From: Butyrivibrio proteoclasticus B316 | GTDB lineage: Bacteria > Bacillota > Clostridia > Lachnospirales > Lachnospiraceae | DNA length: 64,000 nt | Assembly: GCF_000145035.1 (NCBI RefSeq) | Contig: NC_014390.1 | Location: forward strand, 122,326 to 186,325 | Reading direction: 5' to 3' | Shown: positions 1-7,398 of the stretch, one piece after another | Layout: the number at the start of each line of letters is the position of its first letter | Position numbering within the stretch: position 1 is the first letter of the stretch | The notes under the pieces: generated by a model | What the model was told of the DNA's origin: nothing | Database searches by the model: none | What the model saw: only the letters and a program-made list of their open reading frames with translations | Translations under genes and position numbers: made by a program

Positions 1-1230
1 ATCCCCTTCTGTCAGTCCTTGAACAACTGCGTGATCGGTGATCGCTATACCAGGCATTCCCCACTTGTATGCCTGCAAAATGATATCTTCGGCACTAGAA
101 ACCGCATCCATATCACTCATTTTTGTATGACAATGTAGCTCTACTCTTTTTCTTGGGGCATTATCGACTCTCTTCGTCGTAAAATCAGGAATTTCTTTGA
201 TTCCCACAACGCTCTGGATGGAAACTTCATGGTCAAAATTATCAAGTGCAGCTATTCCTTTTAACTTTATGAAAGCACCCACATGGATTTTTTCCTCAAG
301 TTTTGCTACTTGCTCCTGTTTGGCAAATATCTTAACTTTGATGCTGTCCGTAAAGTCAGTAATGGCAAACATCAGAATAGCTTTTTCATTTTTTATGTCT
401 TTACGTTCATACTTAATAATCTGTCCACGAACAACAATTTCACCTATAGCCCCCTCGATATCGATAATCTGCGTAATTTCTTCATCAAAGTTTCTGCCAT
501 AGATTATTGATGGATCATCTGGTATTTTTGAAAACTTTCCTTTAGCAAAAGTCGCACCTTTCTTGATATCCTGCTTTGACTTTTCATTGCTCCAATTACT
601 ATCCTGCTTTTTTTCTACCTTTTCAGATCTGGATTCAACAACCTTGATAGCATCAACCTCTACAATCTCAGGTCCTTTTTCTATATGGACTGCATCGTAT
701 GTATATTGAGGCTTAGTTCTTTCTACCGCCTCCCTGTATGTAATATTAAAATTGACATTCAATCCGCAACGCTCATTAAAAATCTTTTCAAATACGCGCT
801 TTATATCCTGAGCCTTTTTCCTAGTAATCACGTTTTCTTCAAGACATATGTTCACATTAGAATCATCTGGATACTCAAAAGTAGCCCTTTTTATGATGGT
901 ATGCTCAATTGGATCATAATTCTTGAATTCCAGAAAGATACTCTCCGAATAAAAATCCATGAGATATTTAGGCGTATATTGTGAAGACAGTGTAAATTTT
1001 TCATATACTTTCACCGTAACGTTAACCCCAGAAAAAAGCTGGTCTTGAATAGACTTTTCAATCTTATAAATTGTACTTTTTTCGATTAATATGCTGCTTT
1101 TGATGTAAATACGTATAAAATCATGCTTCTTAGTTGATGAAATCTTCTCAATCTCAACACTTTTCATATCATTGAAAATATCATCATCGACCTTAAGCAT
1201 GGGAAATGCTTCAAAAAACATTCTGTTCAT
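1..1230 (-). CDS. polC: PolC-type DNA polymerase III alpha subunit, N-terminal part (runs off the left edge)
   Basis: PolC is the Gram-positive replicative DNA polymerase with built-in proofreading. About 410 residues are visible. The N-terminal region resembles the PolC N-domain, followed by an OB-fold-like stretch (IEGAIGEIVVRGQI, then VGAFIKLKG). The start of the PHP domain follows, with HCHTKMSDMDAV and GMPGIAITDHAVVQ near the cut end, both highly characteristic of PolC. The ATG at 1230 overlaps the stop of the upstream gene as ATGA, which points to translational coupling. The catalytic part lies outside the window, so it is unknown whether this copy is active, unlike the degenerate relatives at 3447-4445 and 5855-7297. 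A second replicative polymerase on a plasmid is unusual. Confidence 0.85.
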   Translation of the reverse strand, partial: MNRMFFEAFPMLKVDDDIFNDMKSVEIEKISSTKKHDFIRIYIKSSILIEKSTIYKIEKSIQDQLFSGVNVTVKVYEKFTLSSQYTPKYLMDFYSESIFLEFKNYDPIEHTIIKRATFEYPDDSNVNICLEENVITRKKAQDIKRVFEKIFNERCGLNVNFNITYREAVERTKPQYTYDAVHIEKGPEIVEVDAIKVVESRSEKVEKKQDSNWSNEKSKQDIKKGATFAKGKFSKIPDDPSIIYGRNFDEEITQIIDIEGAIGEIVVRGQIIKYERKDIKNEKAILMFAITDFTDSIKVKIFAKQEQVAKLEEKIHVGAFIKLKGIAALDNFDHEVSIQSVVGIKEIPDFTTKRVDNAPRKRVELHCHTKMSDMDAVSSAEDIILQAYKWGMPGIAITDHAVVQGLTEGD

Positions 1231-1511
1231 AATTCGTTTGCTCCATTTATTCCTTGGGGTTCATCCCCCTGTTCTGTTTTGGAACAGGCAATCACCAAAT
1301 CATCAAAGATGATATATTCACCCGGCTTGATCTGACTGATATACTTGGCAACTTTATCCAGGTCTAAGTCTTTAAGCGCGCACATCCTGACCATATCATC
1401 GACATCTGCGAATTCCCCTGGCCGGAGATTATGCATATATTCTGATAGCCTCTCAAGATCAAACTCTATTTCATCTTCCGGCTCATTATGTTTTTTTCTT
1501 TTTGAGGCCAT
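1227..1511 (-). CDS. Small acidic protein co-translated with polC
   Basis: This 94-residue protein is unknown to me. It contains two similar units: residues about 20-45 (LERLSEYMHNLRPGEFADVD) and about 52-75 (LDKVAKYISQIKPGEYIIFD). They share the pattern L-x-x-[VL]-x-x-Y-[MI]-x-x-[LI]-[RK]-P-G-E, so it is an internal tandem repeat of about 33 residues. AGGAGG lies just upstream of the ATG. Its stop overlaps the polC start, so it may be a polymerase accessory protein, but that is only inferred from position. Confidence 0.75.
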   Translation of the reverse strand: MASKRKKHNEPEDEIEFDLERLSEYMHNLRPGEFADVDDMVRMCALKDLDLDKVAKYISQIKPGEYIIFDDLVIACSKTEQGDEPQGINGANEL

Positions 1512-1625
1512 AAAAAATTCCCTCCTGATGTATAAAAAGGTTATATAAGTATAAAAAACAAAGTGGACACATTATGACCACGTCGAATTATTGCTTAATT
1601 AAGGTTATGTTTTCTCCAGATTTAC

Positions 1626-1664
1626 ATAATAAAAAAAGCGATGTACATTTTTTAGTACATCGCT
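1626..1664 (-). terminator. Hairpin terminator, dispersed family copy 1
   Basis: A perfect 10-bp stem (1637-1646 with 1655-1664, AGCGATGTAC/GTACATCGCT) is followed on the minus strand by a T-tract and TATTATGTA. It lies between the SGNH hydrolase and the polC operon. Compared with copy 2 the stem has a G-C to A-T change with pairing kept. Confidence 0.75.
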
Positions 1665-1707
1665 CTCTTGCGAGCATAATAGTATTTTGGGCTATATGAA
1701 CCATAAA

Positions 1708-2340
1708 TTAAATTGCCTGAATAACCTTATATATTTCGTCTGCAAGTATCTTGTGCCCCTCAGGAGTCAAATGCAATGAATCTGTCTCTGATGGATATAT
1801 ATACTGAGCTGCATTAAAGAAAATACATCCTTTACTGTCAGCAATTTTCTCGTAATATTCATGGAACTTTTTAGACTCATCAATAGCATTTTCAGTGAAT
1901 GCCCCATAAAACGGAGAGTACTTTATGCCAGCACCTATCTCTGGAGGAGAAACCAGAATAATCTCTGGAACAAAGTCCTGTTTTTCTGCAGTAAATTCTT
2001 TTATTACATCAATGAGAATGCCTGCATTTTCAGCTATCTGCTCAGCTGTAAGATGGAATGTCTGCTTGAGATCATTGCTCCCAAGCATCAGAATCAATAT
2101 ATCTATTGGCTTGTGTGAATTGAGACATGGTCTCAAATAATCAAGACCGTTCTTCCATCCATCAATTGGATCATCGTGAATAGTCGTTCTTCCATTACAG
2201 CCTTCCTCGATAACTGCATAGTCACTCCCAAGAAGCATCTGTAGTCTTCCAGGATACCTAATATCCTTTGGATACCTCATTCCTGTCTCTGGAATATAGC
2301 CATATGTATTTGAATCGCCATAACAAAGGATTGTTTTCAT
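1708..2340 (-). CDS. SGNH/GDSL-family hydrolase (esterase/arylesterase type)
   Basis: This 210-residue protein has the SGNH hydrolase blocks: block I GDSNTYGY at residues 8-15 with the nucleophile Ser, block III LGSNDL with the catalytic Asn, and block V DSLHLTPEGH near the C-terminus with the Asp-x-x-His pair. The length matches cytoplasmic arylesterase/TesA-like members, and no signal peptide is seen. These enzymes hydrolyse acyl esters; the substrate is unknown. It is the last gene before hairpin copy 1 and has no evident link to the replication genes beside it. Confidence 0.9.
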   Translation of the reverse strand: MKTILCYGDSNTYGYIPETGMRYPKDIRYPGRLQMLLGSDYAVIEEGCNGRTTIHDDPIDGWKNGLDYLRPCLNSHKPIDILILMLGSNDLKQTFHLTAEQIAENAGILIDVIKEFTAEKQDFVPEIILVSPPEIGAGIKYSPFYGAFTENAIDESKKFHEYYEKIADSKGCIFFNAAQYIYPSETDSLHLTPEGHKILADEIYKVIQAI

Positions 2341-2462
2341 CGCCTATGTACCTCTTGAAATTAGTCATACTTATAATAAAACATTCTTAAGCACGTTTAA
2401 ATCACATCAAATATATTAGTTCCACTACATATGTTATTACCTAACAATTCATAAACATATAA

Positions 2463-3308
2463 TCAAAACTCTATCCTAGCTAAAAGCCCTTTCTCTATAC
2501 GTGATATAAGAGCTTCTTCAATCCCTAATTTACGTGGCTCTTTTTGCGAAGAAAATACTAATTGTTTCTCATCATTAAGCATGACATCAATTATATTAAC
2601 CAATTCGCTTGATGCTTCACTTTTGCCCACAAAACAATCTATGTCATCTATAAGAAGAACGTCCAGGGACCTATAAAAATCGACAAATTTGTTTGAATTC
2701 CCATTTGTTTTCATATCCATGACATCGTTTATAAACTTTTCCGCTAAAATATAAAATGCACGCTTGTCGTCACTTTCATGATTAATATAATCCTCTATTG
2801 TTTTCAAAAGGTGTGTCTTTCCTGAACCGTGATCTCCATAGATATATAGCGGATTATATGATTCTTTACGCGGATCTATGATTAACTGTGCTGCTTGAAA
2901 TGCAAAGTAATTCCCTGAAGAAACACGAAAGTTCAAGAAACTATACTTATCCATAATCTGCCATTCCTGTTTCTCAAGATAGCTCATATAATGGCTACTT
3001 CCGTCATAATGCACTTGGGGAAGTTCTGTTAATCCAAAACATTCCATTATCTTCGGAATATATTCCTCACCAATATTACAGTTCATATATAGAATCGGCT
3101 TTCCTTTTGAATTAAACTCCACTCTACCTCGCGGGTAATAGTAAAATGGCTTATTACTACACTCCTTAGGTTTTACAAAGTCCCACAGAAGCTTATGATT
3201 GTAGTTTTTTCCCGACTTAGCAACTCCAACAGTTGCATCCGCTTCAAAAGGGAAAGCTAGTATTGAATTGTCTACAAGCCAAAACACGCCTCTTTTTGGT
3301 TCACCCAT
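2463..3308 (-). CDS. DnaA AAA+ domain fused to an unknown N-terminal domain; lacks domain IV
   Basis: Residues 1-110 form a domain I recognise only as a small hypothetical family (RGVFWLVDNSILAFPF, VAKSGKNYNHKLLWD, YYYPRGRVEF, EEYIPKIMECFGL). Residues 122-281 match DnaA domain III: KYSFLNFRVSSGNYFAFQAA, YNPLYIYGDHGSGKTHLLK (Walker A 158-165), LLIDDID (Walker B 218-224), and a box-VII-like ISRIEKGL at the end. The lid and the DNA-binding domain IV of a normal DnaA are absent. A stand-alone domain IV is encoded at 13406-13756. The ATG overlaps an upstream 36-residue ORF by 8 bases. It could be an ATP-dependent DnaA modulator; that role is inference. Confidence 0.85.
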   Translation of the reverse strand: MGEPKRGVFWLVDNSILAFPFEADATVGVAKSGKNYNHKLLWDFVKPKECSNKPFYYYPRGRVEFNSKGKPILYMNCNIGEEYIPKIMECFGLTELPQVHYDGSSHYMSYLEKQEWQIMDKYSFLNFRVSSGNYFAFQAAQLIIDPRKESYNPLYIYGDHGSGKTHLLKTIEDYINHESDDKRAFYILAEKFINDVMDMKTNGNSNKFVDFYRSLDVLLIDDIDCFVGKSEASSELVNIIDVMLNDEKQLVFSSQKEPRKLGIEEALISRIEKGLLARIEF

Positions 3309-3411
3309 ATATACGCTCCTTACGTAATTTTGTATAACAAAGATGCTCCAACTTAGAATATGCCCTATCTGTATAGCTCAGTCCTTCACCGCATTTACTT
3401 ATTGTCTCCAT
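3301..3411 (-). CDS. Short ORF homologous to the N-terminus of the adjacent PolC-like gene
   Basis: The 36-residue product contains LSYTDRAYSKLEHLC, nearly identical to LTYTEQAYIKLEHLC at the start of the PolC-like protein at 3447-4445. The TGA overlaps the ATG of the DnaA-like gene by 8 bases. It looks like the stub left when a duplicated PolC-like gene was replaced after about 35 codons by the DnaA-like fusion gene. It may now serve only as a coupled leader peptide. The ribosome site upstream is weak, so expression is uncertain. Confidence 0.5.
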   Translation of the reverse strand: METISKCGEGLSYTDRAYSKLEHLCYTKLRKERIYG

Positions 3412-3446
3412 GCTATTCCTTTCATACAAATACAATTATTACCTAC

Positions 3447-4445
3447 TCAGTTAATAGTTATCCTATCTTTGCTATTTTCAGCCACTAAGCCACCATAATG
3501 CTGTATTTCCATCATACTATGTGCTCTTGGGAACACATGACTGATCTTTTCGCATGATTTTAAATACCACTCTGGGATTCCTGCATTATAAAGAAGCGCT
3601 ATAGTCTCAGCATCCCATCCATTTCTTTTAATCCTTCCCCAACGAACATCTTCAGAAATCCGATAAGCTTTTTCTCTATCAATACCATGATCAAGCATAA
3701 ACTCAAACACATCTTCTCTATGAGCAATCAGGTCCCCTAGCGCAATCTCATCCGATTTAGCAAGCTCTTCCGCATTTTCTTCCCAGACTCCGTTGCCTTC
3801 TACACTTAACCCTCTGCACTTCACTTTATCTTCAAACGTCAATGGATTTAATAGATCAAATACTGGCCCAGATAAAACCTTTCTACCAATTCTCTTTTGC
3901 CTAGATACCTCTAAAAAGCCAAAGAATAATTCGTTATCGTCGTAATAATCACGTAACAAAACTTGTGGGTCACTGATGCCAACGCCGTTAACTATTCCAC
4001 TCGTAAAATGTTTATATCTTATTCTTGCGTCGCCATTATAATGCTCAAAGTACTTAACTAGTTTTCTGTATAATTTACGCGTCACATTGATTTCAATAGA
4101 CAAGTTTTCTTCCCCATTAAGGCCAAAGCAAAATTCAGAATAAAGCCTAGGTCTAATCCTAACAGGGTCTATCTCTGAAATATCAAGAAGGTAGGCAACT
4201 ACTGATGATCCAGTATCTCCTCTAAGGCTGAATTTCTCATGTTTCGCCCCAACTCCACAAAGTGCCTCATATACAACAATAAATAAAGGCGCTGTCCCTT
4301 TCTTCTTTATCGCAGCAAGTTCTTTTTTCATTCGTTCGTATGCTTCCGATAAATCATTATCGTTATATCTATCGTATATCCTTGTAATACATAGATGTTC
4401 CAATTTTATATATGCCTGTTCGGTATATGTCAGGTCTTGAGTCAT
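3447..4445 (-). CDS. Truncated PolC-like protein without catalytic aspartates
   Basis: This 332-residue protein aligns by eye with the PolC palm and fingers but has no PHP, exonuclease or OB domains. KKELAAIKKKG plus LRGDTGSSVVAYLLDISEIDP (from about residue 74) corresponds to the PolC SRGSVGSSFVA palm region. The metal-binding PDIDLNF motif is replaced by LSIEIN (115-120), and the LDILGHD segment with the third aspartate is not present. The C-terminal GVWEENAEELAKSDEIALGD through VPEWYL/PEWYLKSC and FPRAH-like motifs follows PolC closely. It should not polymerise DNA. It may bind DNA, the clamp loader or nucleotides; that is inference. AGAAGGAG precedes the ATG. The FtsH-like gene is just upstream (28 bp). 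Confidence 0.8.
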   Translation of the reverse strand: MTQDLTYTEQAYIKLEHLCITRIYDRYNDNDLSEAYERMKKELAAIKKKGTAPLFIVVYEALCGVGAKHEKFSLRGDTGSSVVAYLLDISEIDPVRIRPRLYSEFCFGLNGEENLSIEINVTRKLYRKLVKYFEHYNGDARIRYKHFTSGIVNGVGISDPQVLLRDYYDDNELFFGFLEVSRQKRIGRKVLSGPVFDLLNPLTFEDKVKCRGLSVEGNGVWEENAEELAKSDEIALGDLIAHREDVFEFMLDHGIDREKAYRISEDVRWGRIKRNGWDAETIALLYNAGIPEWYLKSCEKISHVFPRAHSMMEIQHYGGLVAENSKDRITIN

Positions 4446-4472
4446 TTATCCTCTCCTTCTGAAGCCTTCTGA

Positions 4473-5735
4473 TTAGCCCCTCATTTCATCAATAATTCTC
4501 TGTATATCAGCATGAATAAGCGTTGTCTTAGCCAAAAGTTCATCTACAATTTTCTCGAGTAGTTGCCTATTCTCAACGATTATCTTTTTAACCTCTATGT
4601 AATTTCTTTCAAGTATCATTGCCATTGTTCTATTACGATTTTCTGCTGAATAGTCATTATCGTGATCTTCAATCCAATTATGGAAGCCATAGGCACAAAG
4701 ATTGTCTACTAGTCCTTTTGCATTATCAAAAGCATTTTGCAAATCACTATTGGCCCCATCATCAACTTCTCCATACACCAGCTCTGTAACAGCTCTTCCT
4801 GCAAGAGAGGTCTTTATCATATTTTCGATATACTCACAAGTCCATTCCTTTGGCTCTCTTCTGTAATACCTCACAAAGCCAACTTTATCGTCGTCCGCTT
4901 GTCTTATCGAAGCTATGCTCACACTACCAGGATCTAGAATCTCAGCCACTAAGGCATGACCTGCTTCATGATATGCAGCTCTAGTCAATGTCTCCTGACT
5001 CATGTGTGAATCAAATAATTCAGCTCCAAACTCCTGTGTAAGAAAGGCCTCAACTATGTTACTCATATCAATCTCTTTTTGCCTGTTAAAGGCAGCATTC
5101 ATCGCTGCATTTTTTATAACGCATTCAAGAGTCGCGCAAGATTCTCCTGAAAGGAGCTTAGCAATCGATATCTCATCCAATCTCCCCTTCATTCCTATTT
5201 TGTCGAGGTAGAATCTAACTATCTCTGCAGCCTCATAAGCCTTTGGTTCTCGAGTATTTATTCTTCTACCAAGTCTTCCAGGCCTTAGGAGGGAATCAGG
5301 AATCTTTCTGGTTCCGTTTGCTGTTGCTATAACAAAAACATCTTTTCCCTTTACTTCATCTATGCAGGACTGCACAGCAACGAATTCTTCGGCATCCTCG
5401 CTATCATCATTATCAGAAAACTTGTCAAGATCATCCATAAACACAATGGAAGGTGCATTTTCGGAAGCATTATTAAATGTCTCTACTACCTCATCTATAA
5501 ACTTTCCATCTGAGACTTTTTTTCTTAATACATAAGCTTTTCGATTTATAGCATTGATCAAAGCATTAACCATAGTGCTTTTCCCAGTACCAGGTCGCCC
5601 CACAATAATCACGCCATTGTCCATAGTAGCTCCAAGGTCTTTATATACCTCTGGATTATTGAGCATATCTATAATGATAGTTAGTTCTCTTTTTATTTCC
5701 TCATATCCCTTTATCTCTTCAAAGTAATCTTTCAT
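4473..5735 (-). CDS. Soluble FtsH-like AAA+ metalloprotease
   Basis: Numbering is from the ATG at 5735, giving 420 residues. Walker A is GRPGTGKS (46-53). Walker B reads IVFMDDLD, with Asp where FtsH has the catalytic Glu. The second region of homology has LLRPGRLGRR. The zinc site is HEAGH (256-260), with a candidate third ligand Asp331 in GANSDLQ. FtsH's N-terminal membrane helices are missing, so it is probably cytoplasmic. A longer reading frame reaches 5849, but its first 38 codons would be read through hairpin copy 2, whereas AAGGAAAGGA stands just before codon 5735. It sits between the two inactive polymerase homologues, suggesting turnover of replication proteins (inference). Confidence 0.85.
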   Translation of the reverse strand: MKDYFEEIKGYEEIKRELTIIIDMLNNPEVYKDLGATMDNGVIIVGRPGTGKSTMVNALINAINRKAYVLRKKVSDGKFIDEVVETFNNASENAPSIVFMDDLDKFSDNDDSEDAEEFVAVQSCIDEVKGKDVFVIATANGTRKIPDSLLRPGRLGRRINTREPKAYEAAEIVRFYLDKIGMKGRLDEISIAKLLSGESCATLECVIKNAAMNAAFNRQKEIDMSNIVEAFLTQEFGAELFDSHMSQETLTRAAYHEAGHALVAEILDPGSVSIASIRQADDDKVGFVRYYRREPKEWTCEYIENMIKTSLAGRAVTELVYGEVDDGANSDLQNAFDNAKGLVDNLCAYGFHNWIEDHDNDYSAENRNRTMAMILERNYIEVKKIIVENRQLLEKIVDELLAKTTLIHADIQRIIDEMRG

Positions 5736-5791
5736 ATCTCGTGGTCCTTTCCTTAACCCAAAAACGTCGTGTACTTTTATGGTCACATAAT

Positions 5792-5826
5792 AAATGAAGC
5801 GATGTGCTTTTTTTAGCACATCGCTT
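5792..5826 (-). terminator. Hairpin terminator, dispersed family copy 2
   Basis: A perfect 12-bp stem (5797-5808 with 5815-5826) is followed on the minus strand by CATTTATTATGTG. It lies after the DnaE-like gene and 56 bases upstream of the preferred start of the FtsH-like gene, inside the longest open frame of that gene. Confidence 0.7.
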
Positions 5827-5854
5827 TTCTCTGAAATAAAAGTATTCATATTTA

Positions 5855-7297
5855 TTATGGCAATATATCGGATTTGATTCCTCTGTACTTCTCCGCCGCC
5901 TCCATAAACTCTGATCGATAATATAATTTTAACCAGGCCATTTCATATATCATCAATGAAAAAGCAGCAACATGAGACTTGTTAAAGCTATATCTCGCTT
6001 TATCCCATAGCATATCAAATATAGCATTCGCCACGTCCATCCCCACAATCTTTGACGACGTAGCTCCATAAACAAATTCCTCTCTCATTTCTCCTATAGT
6101 AAATTGCTTTCTTTTCGATAAATCTCTACGGCATAAATCGCTTTTTTCAGGAGAAAAACCCCCTAAATCCTGCAATATCCTCATAATTTGTTCTTGATAG
6201 ATTACACAGCCATATGTTGTGGACAAAATCGTTTCAAGCTCTGGGCATTCATATGTAATATACTGTGAATTCTTGATGTTACGCAGATACTTTTCTATAT
6301 GTTCTTCTGACAAAGGCCTGTCCAACGTTATTGCTGCCATGAGCTCATCCATGTTTTTAGGTCTTATCACTTCATATAAAGCAGCGTTCCCAGCAACCAA
6401 TGGTTCATGATATTCATGCCATTTACCGTTATCATCAAGATGCCACCAAGTTGAATATGAATGAGGATCATCCTTGTCAAAGAAGAGAATACCATTAGTC
6501 TCACCTGATAATAGAAGCTCAAAAACAGCCGGATCGGTTTTATCAATTCTCACTATATCTATTCTCTCTCTTTTGCTTCTAGATATAATCTCGAGAGTGT
6601 CTTTGATTATTGAAAGCTCCACCCATTCTTTAATGCTAATATCTGCCATTTTCAAAAGCTTAGGCATTCCGCTTCCATACATTTCAGTAAGATACCCAAA
6701 TATCAAAGGTTTGGCCCCTTTCTCAACATCAATCCTAATACAGTAAGAGGGAGTCTCTCTACCCATGTTTAGGTAGCGTTCAAAGAGAAGATTTTCTTTT
6801 ATCGGATCAACTCCTGTTATTCCAAGGCAGTATGCCACCAGACTCCCCGGAAGGGCTCCGCACCCTGGAGATATCATTAGATTATTCGATCTCGCAAATT
6901 CGATTAAATCATAAATAATTAGAAATCCGCCTACCATTCCCTTTTTATTTATGACTTCAAGCTCATGCGCCAAGCGTGCATGAACATCCTCTGTTACATT
7001 AGGATATTTCTCAGAAAAGCCTTTGTGACACAGTTCTTCCAAAAAGCCAAAAGCAGTTTTACCATCTGGCACTAATCCACTCAATAATCCATCCTCACAC
7101 AGTTTTGAAAGGTATGCATTTGAGTTATGTATCGTTATTCCAGTTGCAGGACCATTATATAATAAAGCCCTCATCACTTTTACAGTTGTTTTCCCCTCAT
7201 CAACCGTTCTTTGAGTAGTCACATTGTATTTTTTATGGCCTTCTCCGAATATATACTCTTCAGATAGAACTATGTCTTTCGTCTCTTTAACCATCAT
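5855..7297 (-). CDS. Truncated DnaE-like protein with substituted catalytic residues
   Basis: The 480-residue protein aligns with the DnaE palm and fingers. CHKGFSEKYP and HELEVINKKGMVGGFLIIYD precede PGCGALPGSLVAYCLGI (144 on), where active DnaE has PGRGSAAGS. The metal motif PDxDxDF is replaced by PSYCIRID (183-190), so both aspartates are lost. The third aspartate (DFLGL) aligns with WVELS. The fingers are well kept: GCVIYQEQIMRI, LCRRDLSKRK and FNKSHVAAFSLMIYEMAWLK. The PHP domain and the C-terminal OB and tau-binding parts are absent. Catalysis is unlikely; a decoy, scaffold or regulatory role is possible (inference). AGGG lies before the ATG. Hairpin copies 3 and 2 flank it. Confidence 0.85.
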   Translation of the reverse strand: MMVKETKDIVLSEEYIFGEGHKKYNVTTQRTVDEGKTTVKVMRALLYNGPATGITIHNSNAYLSKLCEDGLLSGLVPDGKTAFGFLEELCHKGFSEKYPNVTEDVHARLAHELEVINKKGMVGGFLIIYDLIEFARSNNLMISPGCGALPGSLVAYCLGITGVDPIKENLLFERYLNMGRETPSYCIRIDVEKGAKPLIFGYLTEMYGSGMPKLLKMADISIKEWVELSIIKDTLEIISRSKRERIDIVRIDKTDPAVFELLLSGETNGILFFDKDDPHSYSTWWHLDDNGKWHEYHEPLVAGNAALYEVIRPKNMDELMAAITLDRPLSEEHIEKYLRNIKNSQYITYECPELETILSTTYGCVIYQEQIMRILQDLGGFSPEKSDLCRRDLSKRKQFTIGEMREEFVYGATSSKIVGMDVANAIFDMLWDKARYSFNKSHVAAFSLMIYEMAWLKLYYRSEFMEAAEKYRGIKSDILP

Positions 7298-7340
7298 CTG
7301 CTTCCCTTCTTATACAAGCCTCATGTGCTCTTCCAATTAC

Positions 7341-7378
7341 ATAATAAAAAAAGCAATGTGCATATTTTTGCACATTGC
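7341..7378 (-). terminator. Hairpin terminator, dispersed family copy 3
   Basis: The stem GCAATGTGC/GCACATTGC (7353-7361 with 7370-7378) is followed on the minus strand by CTTTTTTTATTATGTA. It lies just after the dnaX stop and before the DnaE-like gene. Confidence 0.75.
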
Positions 7379-7398
7379 CTGTATCATGTTATCCCTCA

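Noticed and set aside
5736..5849. Upstream extension of the FtsH-like protein
   Set aside because: The extra 38 codons are made from hairpin copy 2 and unrelated sequence; a good ribosome site supports 5735.
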